Positions 30,081 through 37,640 are shown, numbered from the stretch's first letter. The stretch: DNA of 42,423 nucleotides from Pseudomonadota bacterium (GCA_021827145.1 JAKAXK010000009.1:1-42423); one strand, 5' to 3'. Numbers and translations: made by a program. Notes: a model not told the origin generated them from the sequence alone.

Positions 30081-31880
30081 GTGACGTTCGAAGCGGCGGG
30101 CACGGGGGTGAAGGGGCTGCCGGCGGCACCCCTGGGAGCGACTGAGGTCCAGCGAGAGCAGGTCGGTCTTATATACGCCAGCCTGCCGCCGGGGCTGCTG
30201 ATCACCGCGGTCAATGCCACCATTCTCGCGTTCATGGAGTGGCATGTCGTGCCGCAGGCGCGCATCGCCGCTTGGCTCTTGGCGGTGCTGCTTGTGGCGG
30301 TCGCGCGTTACCGACTGGTCGGGTACTATCGTAGGACACCGGAGGCCCACGATACACGCACGTGGGGCCGCTACTACGCCATCGCGACCGCAGCGGCGGG
30401 GCTCGTGTGGGGCGCGACCGCCGTGTGGCTCTTTCCACAAGCGCTGTTACCGCAGGTGTTTCTGTTTTTCATGCTCACGGCCATGACCGTGGGCGCGGTC
30501 GTCAGTTTCTCCGCGATATTTTCGGTCGCCCTTTTATTCGTCGTTCCCGTGTTGGCTCCCCTGGCGCTGCGTCTCTTCGTTTCGGGTGGCCGTACGCATG
30601 AGGCCATGGCCCTGGTCGCGCTTGCGTTCATGGGGGTCATGCTCCTGACAGCGCGACGCGTCGAGCGCACGATCATGGCCTCGCTGCAATTGCGGTTCGA
30701 GAACCGCGGTCTCATTGCCCATCTGGAGGCGGAGCAGGCCGCTGCCCACCGCTTGAATGAGGAGCTGAGACGCGAGGTGGTCCTCCATAGTCGCACGGCG
30801 GGGGATCTCAAGGAGCGCGAAACGTATATCCGCGCCGTGCTTGAGCATGTCGAAGAGGGGATCGTCACGGTGGACCGTGCCGGCTGCTTGCGATCCTTGA
30901 ATCGCGAGGCTTTGCGCATATTCGGCTACGAGGAGGAGGAGATCATAGGGTCCCACTTTTCGCAGCTCGTCCCGGCCGCCGAGCGCGTCGAGTACACACA
31001 GTTTCTGGAAAGCCAGATCGAGCGCGCCGGCGTTAAGTTCGCCGGACATGGCTTGGAAGTCAACGGTTTGCGGCGGGACGGCACTGTATTCCCGATGGAA
31101 CTTGGCTTGAGCGCGATGACGGTGGGTTCGGAGCGTGGGTTCGTCGCCGTGACCCGTGATGTGACGAATCGCCGACGCAGCGAGCAGTTGAAGAGTGAGC
31201 TGGTGGCCACCTTAGGCCACGAGATCAGGACGCCGCTCACCTCGGCCTTGGGTTCGCTCGGGCTCTTGACCGAAACCGCTACCACCAAACTTGCGAGCGA
31301 TGACAGGCGCCTTCTCAGGATCGCGCGCAGCAATATGGAGCGCTTGGCGCGTACGGTCGCCGAACTCCTCGATGTCGACAACAATGATGCGGCCACCATG
31401 AAATGGACGCTGGCGCCGCTTGTACTGGTGCGCCTGGCTGAAGATGCGGTATCCGCGGATGCCGATTATGCCCAGGCGCGGAACATCCGTCTCGCCCTCG
31501 ATCCTTGCTCGAGCGCGGCCGTGATTCAGGGGGATCGGGGCCTGCTGCTGCGCGCCGTGAGCCATCTCTTGATCAACGCCATCCATCTCGCCCCGCCGCA
31601 TACGACCGTCGAGGTCGCCGTTACGACCGAAATGGGGGTCGGCGTCGTTTCGGTCCGCGATTGCGGTGTGGCCTTGCCCCCGGAAGCCCGCATCCGCCTG
31701 TTCGATCCGCAGCCCGGCACGTCAGTCCGCGGCCGTGTCGCGCCCCGCAGTCTCTGGGTGGCGCGCGCCATCGCCGAGAAACACGGGGGTACCGTAGGCT
31801 ACGAGGCGCGCGAGGCCGGCGGTTCGCATTTCTTCCTGCGCGTGCCCCTGTTTGCCGTTACAAAGGCCGGTAGAGCTTGA
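30081..31880 (+). CDS. Membrane histidine kinase with PAS domain and degenerate ATPase domain
   Basis: This 599-residue protein begins at a GTG after GGGGAGCGGG. Six predicted membrane helices (about residues 33-195) form a MASE-like sensor region. A coiled-coil segment is followed by a PAS domain (about 255-370, AVLEHVEEGIVTVDRAG) and a HisKA box TLGHEIRTPLT with His380. The ATPase domain is altered. The N box reads HLLINAIHLA, but the G1 box is DCGVALP instead of DxGxG, and the G2 region is RGRVAPRSLWVARAIAEKHGG with no GxGLGL. ATP binding is therefore doubtful. It may act as a phosphotransfer or sensory partner, or have lost kinase activity. No receiver domain or response-regulator gene is adjacent. 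Its 3' end overlaps the convergent GNAT gene by 23 nt. Confidence 0.9.
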   Translation: MTFEAAGTGVKGLPAAPLGATEVQREQVGLIYASLPPGLLITAVNATILAFMEWHVVPQARIAAWLLAVLLVAVARYRLVGYYRRTPEAHDTRTWGRYYAIATAAAGLVWGATAVWLFPQALLPQVFLFFMLTAMTVGAVVSFSAIFSVALLFVVPVLAPLALRLFVSGGRTHEAMALVALAFMGVMLLTARRVERTIMASLQLRFENRGLIAHLEAEQAAAHRLNEELRREVVLHSRTAGDLKERETYIRAVLEHVEEGIVTVDRAGCLRSLNREALRIFGYEEEEIIGSHFSQLVPAAERVEYTQFLESQIERAGVKFAGHGLEVNGLRRDGTVFPMELGLSAMTVGSERGFVAVTRDVTNRRRSEQLKSELVATLGHEIRTPLTSALGSLGLLTETATTKLASDDRRLLRIARSNMERLARTVAELLDVDNNDAATMKWTLAPLVLVRLAEDAVSADADYAQARNIRLALDPCSSAAVIQGDRGLLLRAVSHLLINAIHLAPPHTTVEVAVTTEMGVGVVSVRDCGVALPPEARIRLFDPQPGTSVRGRVAPRSLWVARAIAEKHGGTVGYEAREAGGSHFFLRVPLFAVTKAGRA

Positions 31881-32295
31881 TGCCGGAGGTTCCTGGACCA
31901 TAATAGTCGGGAAGCTCTTCGTGTTCCTCGAAGCCGAGGTCCGCGTAGAGGCGCCGGGCGCCCAGATTGGTGTTTTTTACCTCCGCGCGCATGGCCTGTA
32001 CCCCCTGTTCCCGCAACCAGGCGAAGGAGGCCCCGAGCAGGCGTTTGGCCACACCTTTGTTACGGTGCGCGGGGTCGACAGCCAGGGAGTAGAGGCGGCC
32101 CCAGCGTTTACGTCCATTGGAGGCGACCAATAGACAGGCGGCACCCTCGAACTGGCCCGCCACGAACCATGCGCAGTGGGGGCTTGCGAGTTGATAGCGG
32201 AGTTGGCGGCGATGAAAGAGCCCGTCCCCGGCCGAGAAGCAGCGGGCCTCGAGGGCCATAAGGCCCTCGAGGTCGGCCAGGCCCGCTCGCCTCAA
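31858..32295 (-). CDS. GNAT-family N-acetyltransferase, RimI-like
   Basis: This 145-residue protein has the GNAT acetyl-CoA motif LYSLAVDPAHRNKGVAKRLL (pattern RxxGxA with Asn-Lys) and the late AEVKNTNLGARRLYADLGFEEHEELPDYYGPG of RimI-like enzymes. It starts at a TTG that overlaps the preceding DUF2156 stop by 4 nt (TTGA), so the two are coupled. The acceptor (a protein N-terminus or small amine) is not readable. Its length is typical of a single GNAT domain. Confidence 0.88.
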   Translation of the reverse strand: MRRAGLADLEGLMALEARCFSAGDGLFHRRQLRYQLASPHCAWFVAGQFEGAACLLVASNGRKRWGRLYSLAVDPAHRNKGVAKRLLGASFAWLREQGVQAMRAEVKNTNLGARRLYADLGFEEHEELPDYYGPGTSGIKLYRPL

Positions 32296-33377
32296 CGGAT
32301 TTCCGCCGGGACCCGCCGGTGGAGGATCACCTTCTCGCCGAACATGGCCGGTCGGTAGCTCATCTTGACGCGCCGCAGGTTTTCGAAGCCGAGGTCGTCG
32401 CCCACATTGATATAGGTGGAGTGTGCGAAGACCTTGGTGAATTCCCGGAACAGATATTGCGCTGCCCCCTGAATGTGGAAATTGGTCTTTTCGATAAGGA
32501 CGTTGGCCACGTCAGGGCTCAGGCGCTCCCCGAATGTGAAACCTTCCAGGACCCCGTCTATAAAGAGACAGAGCCCTTCGAGACCCAGCTCCTCGTAGAG
32601 GGCGATGGTGCGGTTGATCGCCTTGCGTTCGAGCTCGAGATTGTAAAGGAAGTCCTCGAGCGAGCCCTCGGGGAGCGCACGGATGCGGTTCTCCGTCCAG
32701 GTATTGACCAGGCTGCGCGCCGCCTCCCGATGTTCGGTGGAGAACGGCACCAGTGTATGGTTCGGGTAGGCGCGCCGGAATTGGTTGATTTCGTTGCGCT
32801 TGGTCTTGAAGGCGTTGCCGCGCAGCTCGATCAGGTCGGAGGTGCGGTAGATGTAGTCGGGGTTTGTGACCTCGACATGCCAGCCTTCACCCTCGATGAG
32901 GGGCGCGCCATCCTCGGCATGATCCAGGATCTGAAGAAAATCCTTGTACACGAAGTCCAGACGCGCCTGGTAGGGCGATGGATTGTATTGATCCATGATG
33001 CGGATACAGGTCTTCAGTGCACGCTTTTGTTTATGCGGCTCGCCCAGCGGCGGCAGGAGCATGGTCAGGCCATTACCGGATAGCCCAAAAAGGCAGAAGC
33101 AGCCTTCTATGATCTGATAGAAGCCGCTGGCTTGATAGAGCCAGATGACGTTGTTCGCGAAGCTGTAATCGGACAGGGCCACACCCAGACGTGCGACCGC
33201 ATCGTCGAAGTAGGGCTTGGCGTTCTTGTCGAAGGGGAAGAGTCGATATTTGCCCGAGACGAGGTAGCGTCCCTGCGGTTCGAGACGTCGGCGATTATCG
33301 GAGTCGAGGGCTTGCGGGCGACCCTTGGCTGGCGTGAGGAAATGCGCGTCCATCACGGCGTTGACGGCGTTCAACAT
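32292..33377 (-). CDS. DUF2156 protein (C-terminal domain of phosphatidylglycerol lysyltransferase)
   Basis: This 361-residue soluble protein lies in the DUF2156 / LPG_synthase_C family, which has a tandem GNAT fold. The clearest landmark is the C-terminal NVGDDLGFENLRRVKMSYRPAMFGEK. Earlier landmarks are LRGNAFKTKRNEINQFRRAYP and ALYEELGLEGLCLFIDGVLEGFTFGERL. The family includes aminoacyl-lipid transferases, but without the membrane flippase domain the substrate is unknown. GGAGGAAGC precedes the ATG. A GNAT gene overlaps the 3' end by 4 nt, so a joint acyl-transfer task is plausible but unproven. Confidence 0.88.
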   Translation of the reverse strand: MLNAVNAVMDAHFLTPAKGRPQALDSDNRRRLEPQGRYLVSGKYRLFPFDKNAKPYFDDAVARLGVALSDYSFANNVIWLYQASGFYQIIEGCFCLFGLSGNGLTMLLPPLGEPHKQKRALKTCIRIMDQYNPSPYQARLDFVYKDFLQILDHAEDGAPLIEGEGWHVEVTNPDYIYRTSDLIELRGNAFKTKRNEINQFRRAYPNHTLVPFSTEHREAARSLVNTWTENRIRALPEGSLEDFLYNLELERKAINRTIALYEELGLEGLCLFIDGVLEGFTFGERLSPDVANVLIEKTNFHIQGAAQYLFREFTKVFAHSTYINVGDDLGFENLRRVKMSYRPAMFGEKVILHRRVPAEIR

Positions 33378-33503
33378 GCTTCCTCCCAGGCGCGCGCTGA
33401 GCAGGGGAGGAAGCTCGGTTCGGGGGGGTCGTTGTCTGTTTTTTCGATCTCGAGTGTCACGCGTTTGTCCTCAGGTCGGCCTCTCGTGGCCAAATCGTGC
33501 CCA
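33378..33503 (-). other. Leader region between the small-RNA terminator and DUF2156
   Basis: About 125 nt on the minus strand between the terminator at 33505 and the DUF2156 ATG. A possible 29-codon ORF starts at a GTG with GAGG ten bases upstream (VTLEIEKTDNDPPEPS...) and ends in a TGA overlapping the DUF2156 ATG (ATGTTGA). It could be a leader peptide but has no other support, so I do not call it a gene. Confidence 0.3.
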
Positions 33504-33504
33504 T

Positions 33505-33527
33505 AAAAAACGGGGCTAAAAGCCCCG
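33505..33527 (-). terminator. Strong intrinsic terminator of the candidate small RNA
   Basis: On the minus strand CGGGGCT-TTT-AGCCCCG (7-bp stem) is followed immediately by six T, a textbook rho-independent terminator. The ORF at 33457-33726 in the track reads straight through it, which argues against that ORF being real. A second small stem, CGTAC-ACG-GTACG, precedes it. Confidence 0.85.
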
Positions 33528-33669
33528 CGTACCGTGTACGGTGATTTTGCTTCGACTTTCGGTTGACGTTCAAGCGACTCACGACTCTTTCGATGTCCTC
33601 TTTTTTCGTGTCTGTGCCGCGCGCGATTTTCGTACGCGGCCGACACGACCCTTGACGGGTCTTCCCATG
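33505..33669 (-). ncRNA. Candidate small RNA (or mRNA of a 29-residue basic peptide)
   Basis: A promoter at 33675-33703 and the terminator at 33505 bracket a minus-strand transcript of about 165 nt. Its predicted start falls at or next to an ATG (33668) that follows AAGGGG and opens a 29-codon ORF, MGRPVKGRVGRVRKSRAAQT..., strongly basic. If the start is right that ORF would be leaderless, so its ribosome site would not be transcribed. A non-coding RNA fits better, though a leaderless basic peptide is possible. I do not recognise the RNA family; it does not look like 6S, tmRNA or a CsrA sponge (only two GGA motifs). Confidence 0.5.
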
Positions 33670-33674
33670 CCCCT

Positions 33675-33703
33675 TATCTACACGCGATATAACCACTTTG
33701 CAA
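33675..33703 (-). promoter_or_regulatory. Sigma-70 promoter for the candidate small RNA
   Basis: On the minus strand TTGCAA (33703-33698), a 17-nt spacer and TAGATA (33680-33675) make a good promoter. The predicted start is about 33667-33669. It is 30 nt downstream of the DUF1841 stop, so it may also drive DUF2156 and the GNAT if transcription passes the terminator. Confidence 0.65.
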
Positions 33704-33732
33704 GGGGTCGCATCGAGGGCGCGCACTCTTTT

Positions 33733-34167
33733 TTACGAACGCCCTCTGCCGAGTGCGCGCAGGCGTTCGATATAGGTCGAGTCATCGGGCGCCACGCCCC
33801 GGCCCTGCGCCTCCCACAGGGTCTCCTCCAGGCATTCCATCATTGCGTGGCGCGTGCGATGTGTATCCTGCCAGAGGCCCTGGAGGCGCTGCCATTCATG
33901 GGCGACACCGGGGGGGCGGTCGGTTGTGATCTGTTCGGCGATGGCGATGTGTAGCCCTAAGTGTAGAAAGGGGTTCACCTCGGCGCCGGCCCGAGAGTCG
34001 ATGATCTCGGACGGATGGTCGTCGTCGAAGAGCGGTTGATATTCCGGATGGGCGATCAAGGCCTCGACGATCAAGGCCTCGACGCCCGTGAGGGGCATCT
34101 GCTCCTTGAAGTGTCGCCAGGCGTCGTAGAACACCGCGCGCAGGGTGTTGCGGTCTGCCGACCACAT
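33733..34167 (-). CDS. DUF1841 family protein
   Basis: This 144-residue protein matches DUF1841, a family of unknown function found mainly in beta- and gammaproteobacteria. Landmarks are VFYDAWRHFKEQMPLTGVEALI, HPEYQPLFDD, NPFLHLGLHIAIAEQITTDRP and HAMMECLEETLWEAQ. The conserved histidines suggest metal binding, but that is speculation. Its ATG overlaps the FIST stop by one base (TGATG), so it is translated after the FIST gene. The stop is followed at once by an A-rich stretch and the small-RNA promoter. Confidence 0.9.
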   Translation of the reverse strand: MWSADRNTLRAVFYDAWRHFKEQMPLTGVEALIVEALIAHPEYQPLFDDDHPSEIIDSRAGAEVNPFLHLGLHIAIAEQITTDRPPGVAHEWQRLQGLWQDTHRTRHAMMECLEETLWEAQGRGVAPDDSTYIERLRALGRGRS

Positions 34168-35276
34168 CAGGCGGCGTTTCGCGTGTTTGCCCGGAAGAGC
34201 CCGAGCACGGCCGAATACTGGTAGAGGTGGTTCGCTTCGTCGAGCGGGCCAATTTCCCCGTTGCCGTAGATTCCGATGACCGGGAGGCCAGGAAATCGGT
34301 GCGTCAGGAGATCGAGGTCGCGATCTGTGTCGCCATAGAAGTGCGGGCCGCGCCCGGTGCAGGGGAATAATAACCCAAAATCCGGAGGGGCTTTGAGCCC
34401 GAGTGCCGTCCGATCTATGGTGGCGCGCATATCCCTTTCCGCCGCCAAGGTATCGCGCATGGCCCAGAAAAGGCGCTCGCCCCGCGTCAGGCGTTGTGCA
34501 AAGGTGATGGACTGATCGCTCATATTGGCGGCCACGATATGGTTCAGTCGGTAGCGCCCGTCCTTGATGGCCGTAGCGGGGTCGCCGAAGGTGACGCCTC
34601 CCATGATGAGATGCAAGGGGATCCGCTCCATTTCACGCACACCGATCGGTAGTGCCTGGACTAGGACATTGAGCGCCGGGTAGTGGCCGAGTTTCAGGAC
34701 ATCATAGTCGTGCACCTCTGCCACTTCGATCGGTGAAGTGAGTGCGCGCACCCCTTGCGAGGCCCCGAGGTTGCCGATCAGTCCCCGCAGGGCCACTTCC
34801 GCTCGGCCCTCGCGCCGGACCTGTCCGCCGCTCCACACGCGAAAGGGGCCGCGCCCCAGGACGTCCCCGGCGACCGCGCCCACCCGCCGGGAACCGACAT
34901 CGAGCCAATCGGCGGCGAGGTCACCTGGTGTGGCGAGGCTCAGGAGGACGTCCTCATCATTCTTTTGGACGTGGTCGAGAAGGGCTGCCCCCCCGAATAC
35001 CATGGCCGCCGCCGCTGGCGCATCGATGATCCACTCCTCGTCGGTCAAGAGCCCCGCGGCCGTGCAGCCGGCAATCTGTGTGCAGCCCGCCGCCCGCGCC
35101 GCCGCCCGTAGCGCCGGTGTCGGGTTGTCGGCGAAGTGGTGGGTCAGGAAAAGGATGACGGAGCGGGCGTTCTCTAGGCGGGCTCGCGCGAGCGCCCGGG
35201 AGACCGCCGCTGCGGCAAGCTCCGGCTGGGCCCGCGGGCCGCGCCCGAGACCTGTGGCGATCCTGTGGCTGTCCAT
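34167..35276 (-). CDS. FIST-domain sensory protein
   Basis: This 369-residue soluble protein has FIST_N followed by FIST_C, proposed small-ligand-binding sensory domains. Landmarks are LFLTHHFADNPTPALRAAARAAGCTQIAGCTAAGLLTDEEW in FIST_N, and LLFPCTGRGPHFYGDTDRDLDLLTHRFPGLPVIGIYGNGEIGP in FIST_C. FIST domains often pair with kinases or cyclases; here none is fused, and DUF1841 and nth are the neighbours. The start at the ATG at 35276 gives a 103-nt overlap with the end of nth, unusually long. The ribosome site is weak (GGGATAAAGTACGGCC). Confidence 0.9.
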   Translation of the reverse strand: MDSHRIATGLGRGPRAQPELAAAAVSRALARARLENARSVILFLTHHFADNPTPALRAAARAAGCTQIAGCTAAGLLTDEEWIIDAPAAAAMVFGGAALLDHVQKNDEDVLLSLATPGDLAADWLDVGSRRVGAVAGDVLGRGPFRVWSGGQVRREGRAEVALRGLIGNLGASQGVRALTSPIEVAEVHDYDVLKLGHYPALNVLVQALPIGVREMERIPLHLIMGGVTFGDPATAIKDGRYRLNHIVAANMSDQSITFAQRLTRGERLFWAMRDTLAAERDMRATIDRTALGLKAPPDFGLLFPCTGRGPHFYGDTDRDLDLLTHRFPGLPVIGIYGNGEIGPLDEANHLYQYSAVLGLFRANTRNAA

Positions 35277-35908
35277 GGCCGTACTTTATCCCGATAGGTG
35301 CACAAATCAAAGAGAACGCAGCGCTCGCACGCGGGCCTGCGCGCCTTGCAGACGTAGCGCCCGTGGAGGATCAACCAATGATGGGCGTCGGCCCGAAAGC
35401 GGTCCGGTACGACGCGCGCGAGCCGATCCTCCACCGCCCGCACGGTCGGGCCCGGCGCGAGGCCCAGCCGATTGGCCACGCGAAAGATATGGGTGTCGAC
35501 CGCGATCACGGGTTCACCAAAGGCGGTATTCAGGATGACGTTGGCGGTCTTGCGGCCCACGCCCGGCAGGGCCTCGAGGGCGGCACGCGTGCGGGGCACT
35601 TGCCCTGCGTGGTCGCGGACCAGGATCTCGCACGTCTGGCGGATATGGCGGGCCTTGGTGTGGTAAAGGCCGATGCTGCCGATGAAGGCCTTCAATTCGT
35701 CTTCACCCAGACGCAGCATGGCCGGCGCGTCCGGGGCCGCCCTGAAGAGCGGCCCTGTGGCCTTATTGACAGCCCGGTCCGTCGACTGCGCGGATAGCAG
35801 CACGGCGATCAGGAGCTGAAAAGGGCTCCCATAACACAGCTCGGTCGTGGGGTGCGGGTTGCTCTCCCGGAGGCGCTCGAAGACTGCCTCGCGGTCCGTG
35901 GCGGGCAT
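35174..35908 (-). CDS. nth: Endonuclease III
   Basis: Nth removes oxidised pyrimidines and nicks abasic sites. I start at the ATG at 35908 (244 residues, MPATDREAVFERLRESNPHPTTEL), leaving 16 nt to the upstream gene; the track start at 35947 would overlap it. The helix-hairpin-helix LEALPGVGRKTANVILN contains the catalytic lysine, and VDTHIFRVANRLGL holds the aspartate. The iron-sulfur loop is C-x6-C-x2-C-x5-C in CKARRPACERCVLFDLC. The protein has a tail of about 34 residues beyond the E. coli length (211). That tail lies in the 103-nt overlap with the FIST gene. A soluble RnfB-like gene is nearby, as often seen with nth. Confidence 0.95.
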   Translation of the reverse strand: MPATDREAVFERLRESNPHPTTELCYGSPFQLLIAVLLSAQSTDRAVNKATGPLFRAAPDAPAMLRLGEDELKAFIGSIGLYHTKARHIRQTCEILVRDHAGQVPRTRAALEALPGVGRKTANVILNTAFGEPVIAVDTHIFRVANRLGLAPGPTVRAVEDRLARVVPDRFRADAHHWLILHGRYVCKARRPACERCVLFDLCTYRDKVRPWTATGSPQVSGAARGPSRSLPQRRSPGRSREPA

Positions 35909-35924
35909 CCGTACCCGCGACCCC

Positions 35925-36341
35925 TTAGACGTGCCGGTAGCGGCCAACGTCGGGCGGGGCCTCGCGGGGCGCCTTCTCGCGCTCGGCGAGCAGCGCCTCC
36001 ATCATGGCCTCGTAGTCGTGCTCAAGCTTATGGGACTGCGCCTCGTCCAGCTTGGGGAAGATTACGTTGGCGATGAAGGCACCAAGATCGGCCAGGGCGG
36101 TGGCCCACTTGTAGCCATGGAGATGGAAATTGGACTCGGCGTGCTGACCGAAGGGGTAATGCTGGAAATCCACGGCGCGTGTCACTTTGAGATCCGCATC
36201 CTGGTCGACCAGGGATTTGGCGAAATCGTACCACCACCGGTAATAACGTTCCTGGAGTTCCAGGCTCAATTGGTTTTTCTCGAAAAAGGCAAAGGCACTG
36301 ATACGGTTGGCCTTGCCGCCGAAGGGGTAATGTCCGGACAT
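35925..36341 (-). CDS. Conserved-looking 138-residue protein of unknown function
   Basis: I do not recognise this protein. It starts at the ATG at 36341 behind a good GAGGAATCC and is acidic to neutral with many aromatic residues: MSGHYPFGGKANRISAFAFF, QERYYRWWYDFAKSLVDQDAD, VDFQHYPFGQHAESNFHLHGYKWATALAD. HYPFG occurs twice, at residues 4 and about 61. No signal peptide, membrane helix or cysteine pair is seen. It sits between the soluble RnfB-like gene (26 nt upstream) and nth (16 nt downstream), probably in one operon. Third-position GC and tight spacing support a real gene. Confidence 0.82.
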   Translation of the reverse strand: MSGHYPFGGKANRISAFAFFEKNQLSLELQERYYRWWYDFAKSLVDQDADLKVTRAVDFQHYPFGQHAESNFHLHGYKWATALADLGAFIANVIFPKLDEAQSHKLEHDYEAMMEALLAEREKAPREAPPDVGRYRHV

Positions 36342-36367
36342 GAGGATTCCTCGTGATGCGGTCGACG

Positions 36368-37012
36368 CTATTCGCCGCGGGCTATTCTACGGTTGCGTAT
36401 GGCGCCTTGCCAACCGCGTTCGCGGCGCGCCTGCTCGAGGGCCTCGCGGATCTCCCGGCGCTTGCGCTCGCGGTCGGCGTGCACCGAGGGTCGGCGTTGC
36501 GGGGTGCGCGCCCGTCGGGCCTTGCGGTAAGCGCGCAGGCGGGCGCGTCTCGCCTCGGCTTGCGAGCGATCCGGCCAGGGCCCGTGCGGGGGATCTTCAT
36601 GGGCGTGGATCGTGAAGCAGTCCACGGGACAGGGGGCGAGACAGAGCCGGCAGCCCGTGCACTCCGCCTCCACGACGGCATGCAGCAGGCCCGGCGCACC
36701 GACGATGGCATCCACGGGGCAGGCGGGGAGGCAGCGGGCGCAGCCTATGCAGCCTTTGGGGTCTATGGCGACCAGGACTCGTGGGGCTGGCCGTCGCTCG
36801 CCCTCCCAGGCGCGCGCCTCGCGGCCGAGAAGCGTAGCCAGCGCTAGGCGCGTCACATCTCCGCCGGGCGGGCACCGGTTGACGTCGGTATTTCCCGCAA
36901 CGAGCGTCTCGGCGTAGGGCCGACAGCCGTCGAAGCCGCAGAGCCGACATTGGGTCTGGGGCAGAAGGGCCATGACGGCCGCGAGCGGGACGGGACGGGT
37001 GTGGCGAGCCAT
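36368..37012 (-). CDS. Soluble RnfB-like ferredoxin-type electron carrier
   Basis: I set the start at the ATG at 37012 (214 residues); the track ORF extends back into queC-like coding sequence. It begins MARHTRPVPLAAVMALLPQTQCRLCGFDGCRPYAETLVAGNTDVNRCPPGG, the RnfB iron-sulfur domain without the membrane anchor of true RnfB. Two 4Fe-4S ferredoxin motifs follow (CIGCARCLPACPVDAI and CTGCRLCLAPCPVDCF), then a long Arg-rich tail (about 155-214). The ribosome site is weak. Anchorless RnfB-like proteins beside nth are common in proteobacteria, and a role in supplying electrons or clusters to endonuclease III is sometimes suggested; that is inference. No other rnf gene is nearby. Confidence 0.92.
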   Translation of the reverse strand: MARHTRPVPLAAVMALLPQTQCRLCGFDGCRPYAETLVAGNTDVNRCPPGGDVTRLALATLLGREARAWEGERRPAPRVLVAIDPKGCIGCARCLPACPVDAIVGAPGLLHAVVEAECTGCRLCLAPCPVDCFTIHAHEDPPHGPWPDRSQAEARRARLRAYRKARRARTPQRRPSVHADRERKRREIREALEQARRERGWQGAIRNRRIARGE

Positions 37013-37064
37013 GGCGCCAGTCTGCCGGGCGTGGTAGCGGGGCGCAAGCCGCCGCGAGCGATCT

Positions 37065-37640
37065 CTAGGCCGCTCCCGAATCATCGGCCAGCGCTTGTGT
37101 GCGCGCGCGGCACTGCGGGCAGCGGCCGCAGGGCGTGCGTCGTCCAAGCAGGCAGCTATAGGTCGCCGTGTAATCGATTCCGAGGGCGCGGCCGCGCGCC
37201 ACCACCTGCGCCTTACTTAGATCCCGATACGGGGTCTCAAGTTCGAGTCCGAGCGCCGCCAGGGTGTCTGCGAGCGCGGTAATGAAAGGTGCCGCCCCCT
37301 CACCATGCGCCCGATCATCGCGCTGCAGGCCGAGCAGCACGCCGCGCACCCGCAGGGCCAACGCGTGATTGGCGGCGAGGCTCACGGCCAGGAGATTGCG
37401 CGCCGCCAGGGGGACATGGGGCGTCCAGGCCGCTGCGGGCGCGAGCGCTCCCAAGCCCTTAAGCGCGACTGTCGTGAGCGGTGTACCGGTGCGTGTGCAG
37501 AGGGCGATCGCAGTCGCCCGCTCCGCGCGCGCGGCGCGTTGGCCGTAGTCGATAAACAAGGCGCGTAGGTCCCGCGACCCGCACCGCTCGTGGAGTAGGG
37601 TCGCGCTCTCTATGCCGCCGCTCAGGAGCAGGATGGGCAT
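37065..37640 (-). CDS. QueC-like N-type ATP pyrophosphatase with altered substrate motifs
   Basis: This 191-residue protein has GGAGGCCC before its ATG. The QueC fold is evident: ATP loop LLSGGIESATLL, LFIDYGQRAARAERATAIAL, AARNLLAVSLAANHALAL and the C-terminal zinc-type cluster SCLLGRRTPCGRCPQC. It differs from true QueC in SGGIES for SGGxDS, and lacks the YPDCRxEF motif (the aligned part reads DDRAHGEGAAPF). It is also some 30 residues shorter. It may be a QueC paralogue that amidates or activates another substrate rather than making preQ0. It precedes the soluble RnfB-like gene by 52 nt. Confidence 0.82.
   Translation of the reverse strand: MPILLLSGGIESATLLHERCGSRDLRALFIDYGQRAARAERATAIALCTRTGTPLTTVALKGLGALAPAAAWTPHVPLAARNLLAVSLAANHALALRVRGVLLGLQRDDRAHGEGAAPFITALADTLAALGLELETPYRDLSKAQVVARGRALGIDYTATYSCLLGRRTPCGRCPQCRARTQALADDSGAA

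Noticed and set aside
33378-33466. 29-codon leader ORF ending at the DUF2156 start
   Set aside because: The overlapping stop is suggestive but its codons and residues have no other support, and start codons with weak sites are common. Noted only as an intergenic remark.
33505-33669. 6S RNA or ribosomal protein THX
   Set aside because: There is no central bubble with closing stems as in 6S. The 29-residue ORF does not match THX's conserved short sequence.
33457-33726. 89-codon minus-strand ORF with basic residues (KTRQGSCRPRTKIARG...)
   Set aside because: It reads straight through a textbook terminator, starts inside the DUF1841 tail and would overlap the small-RNA promoter. The frame shows no recognisable domain.
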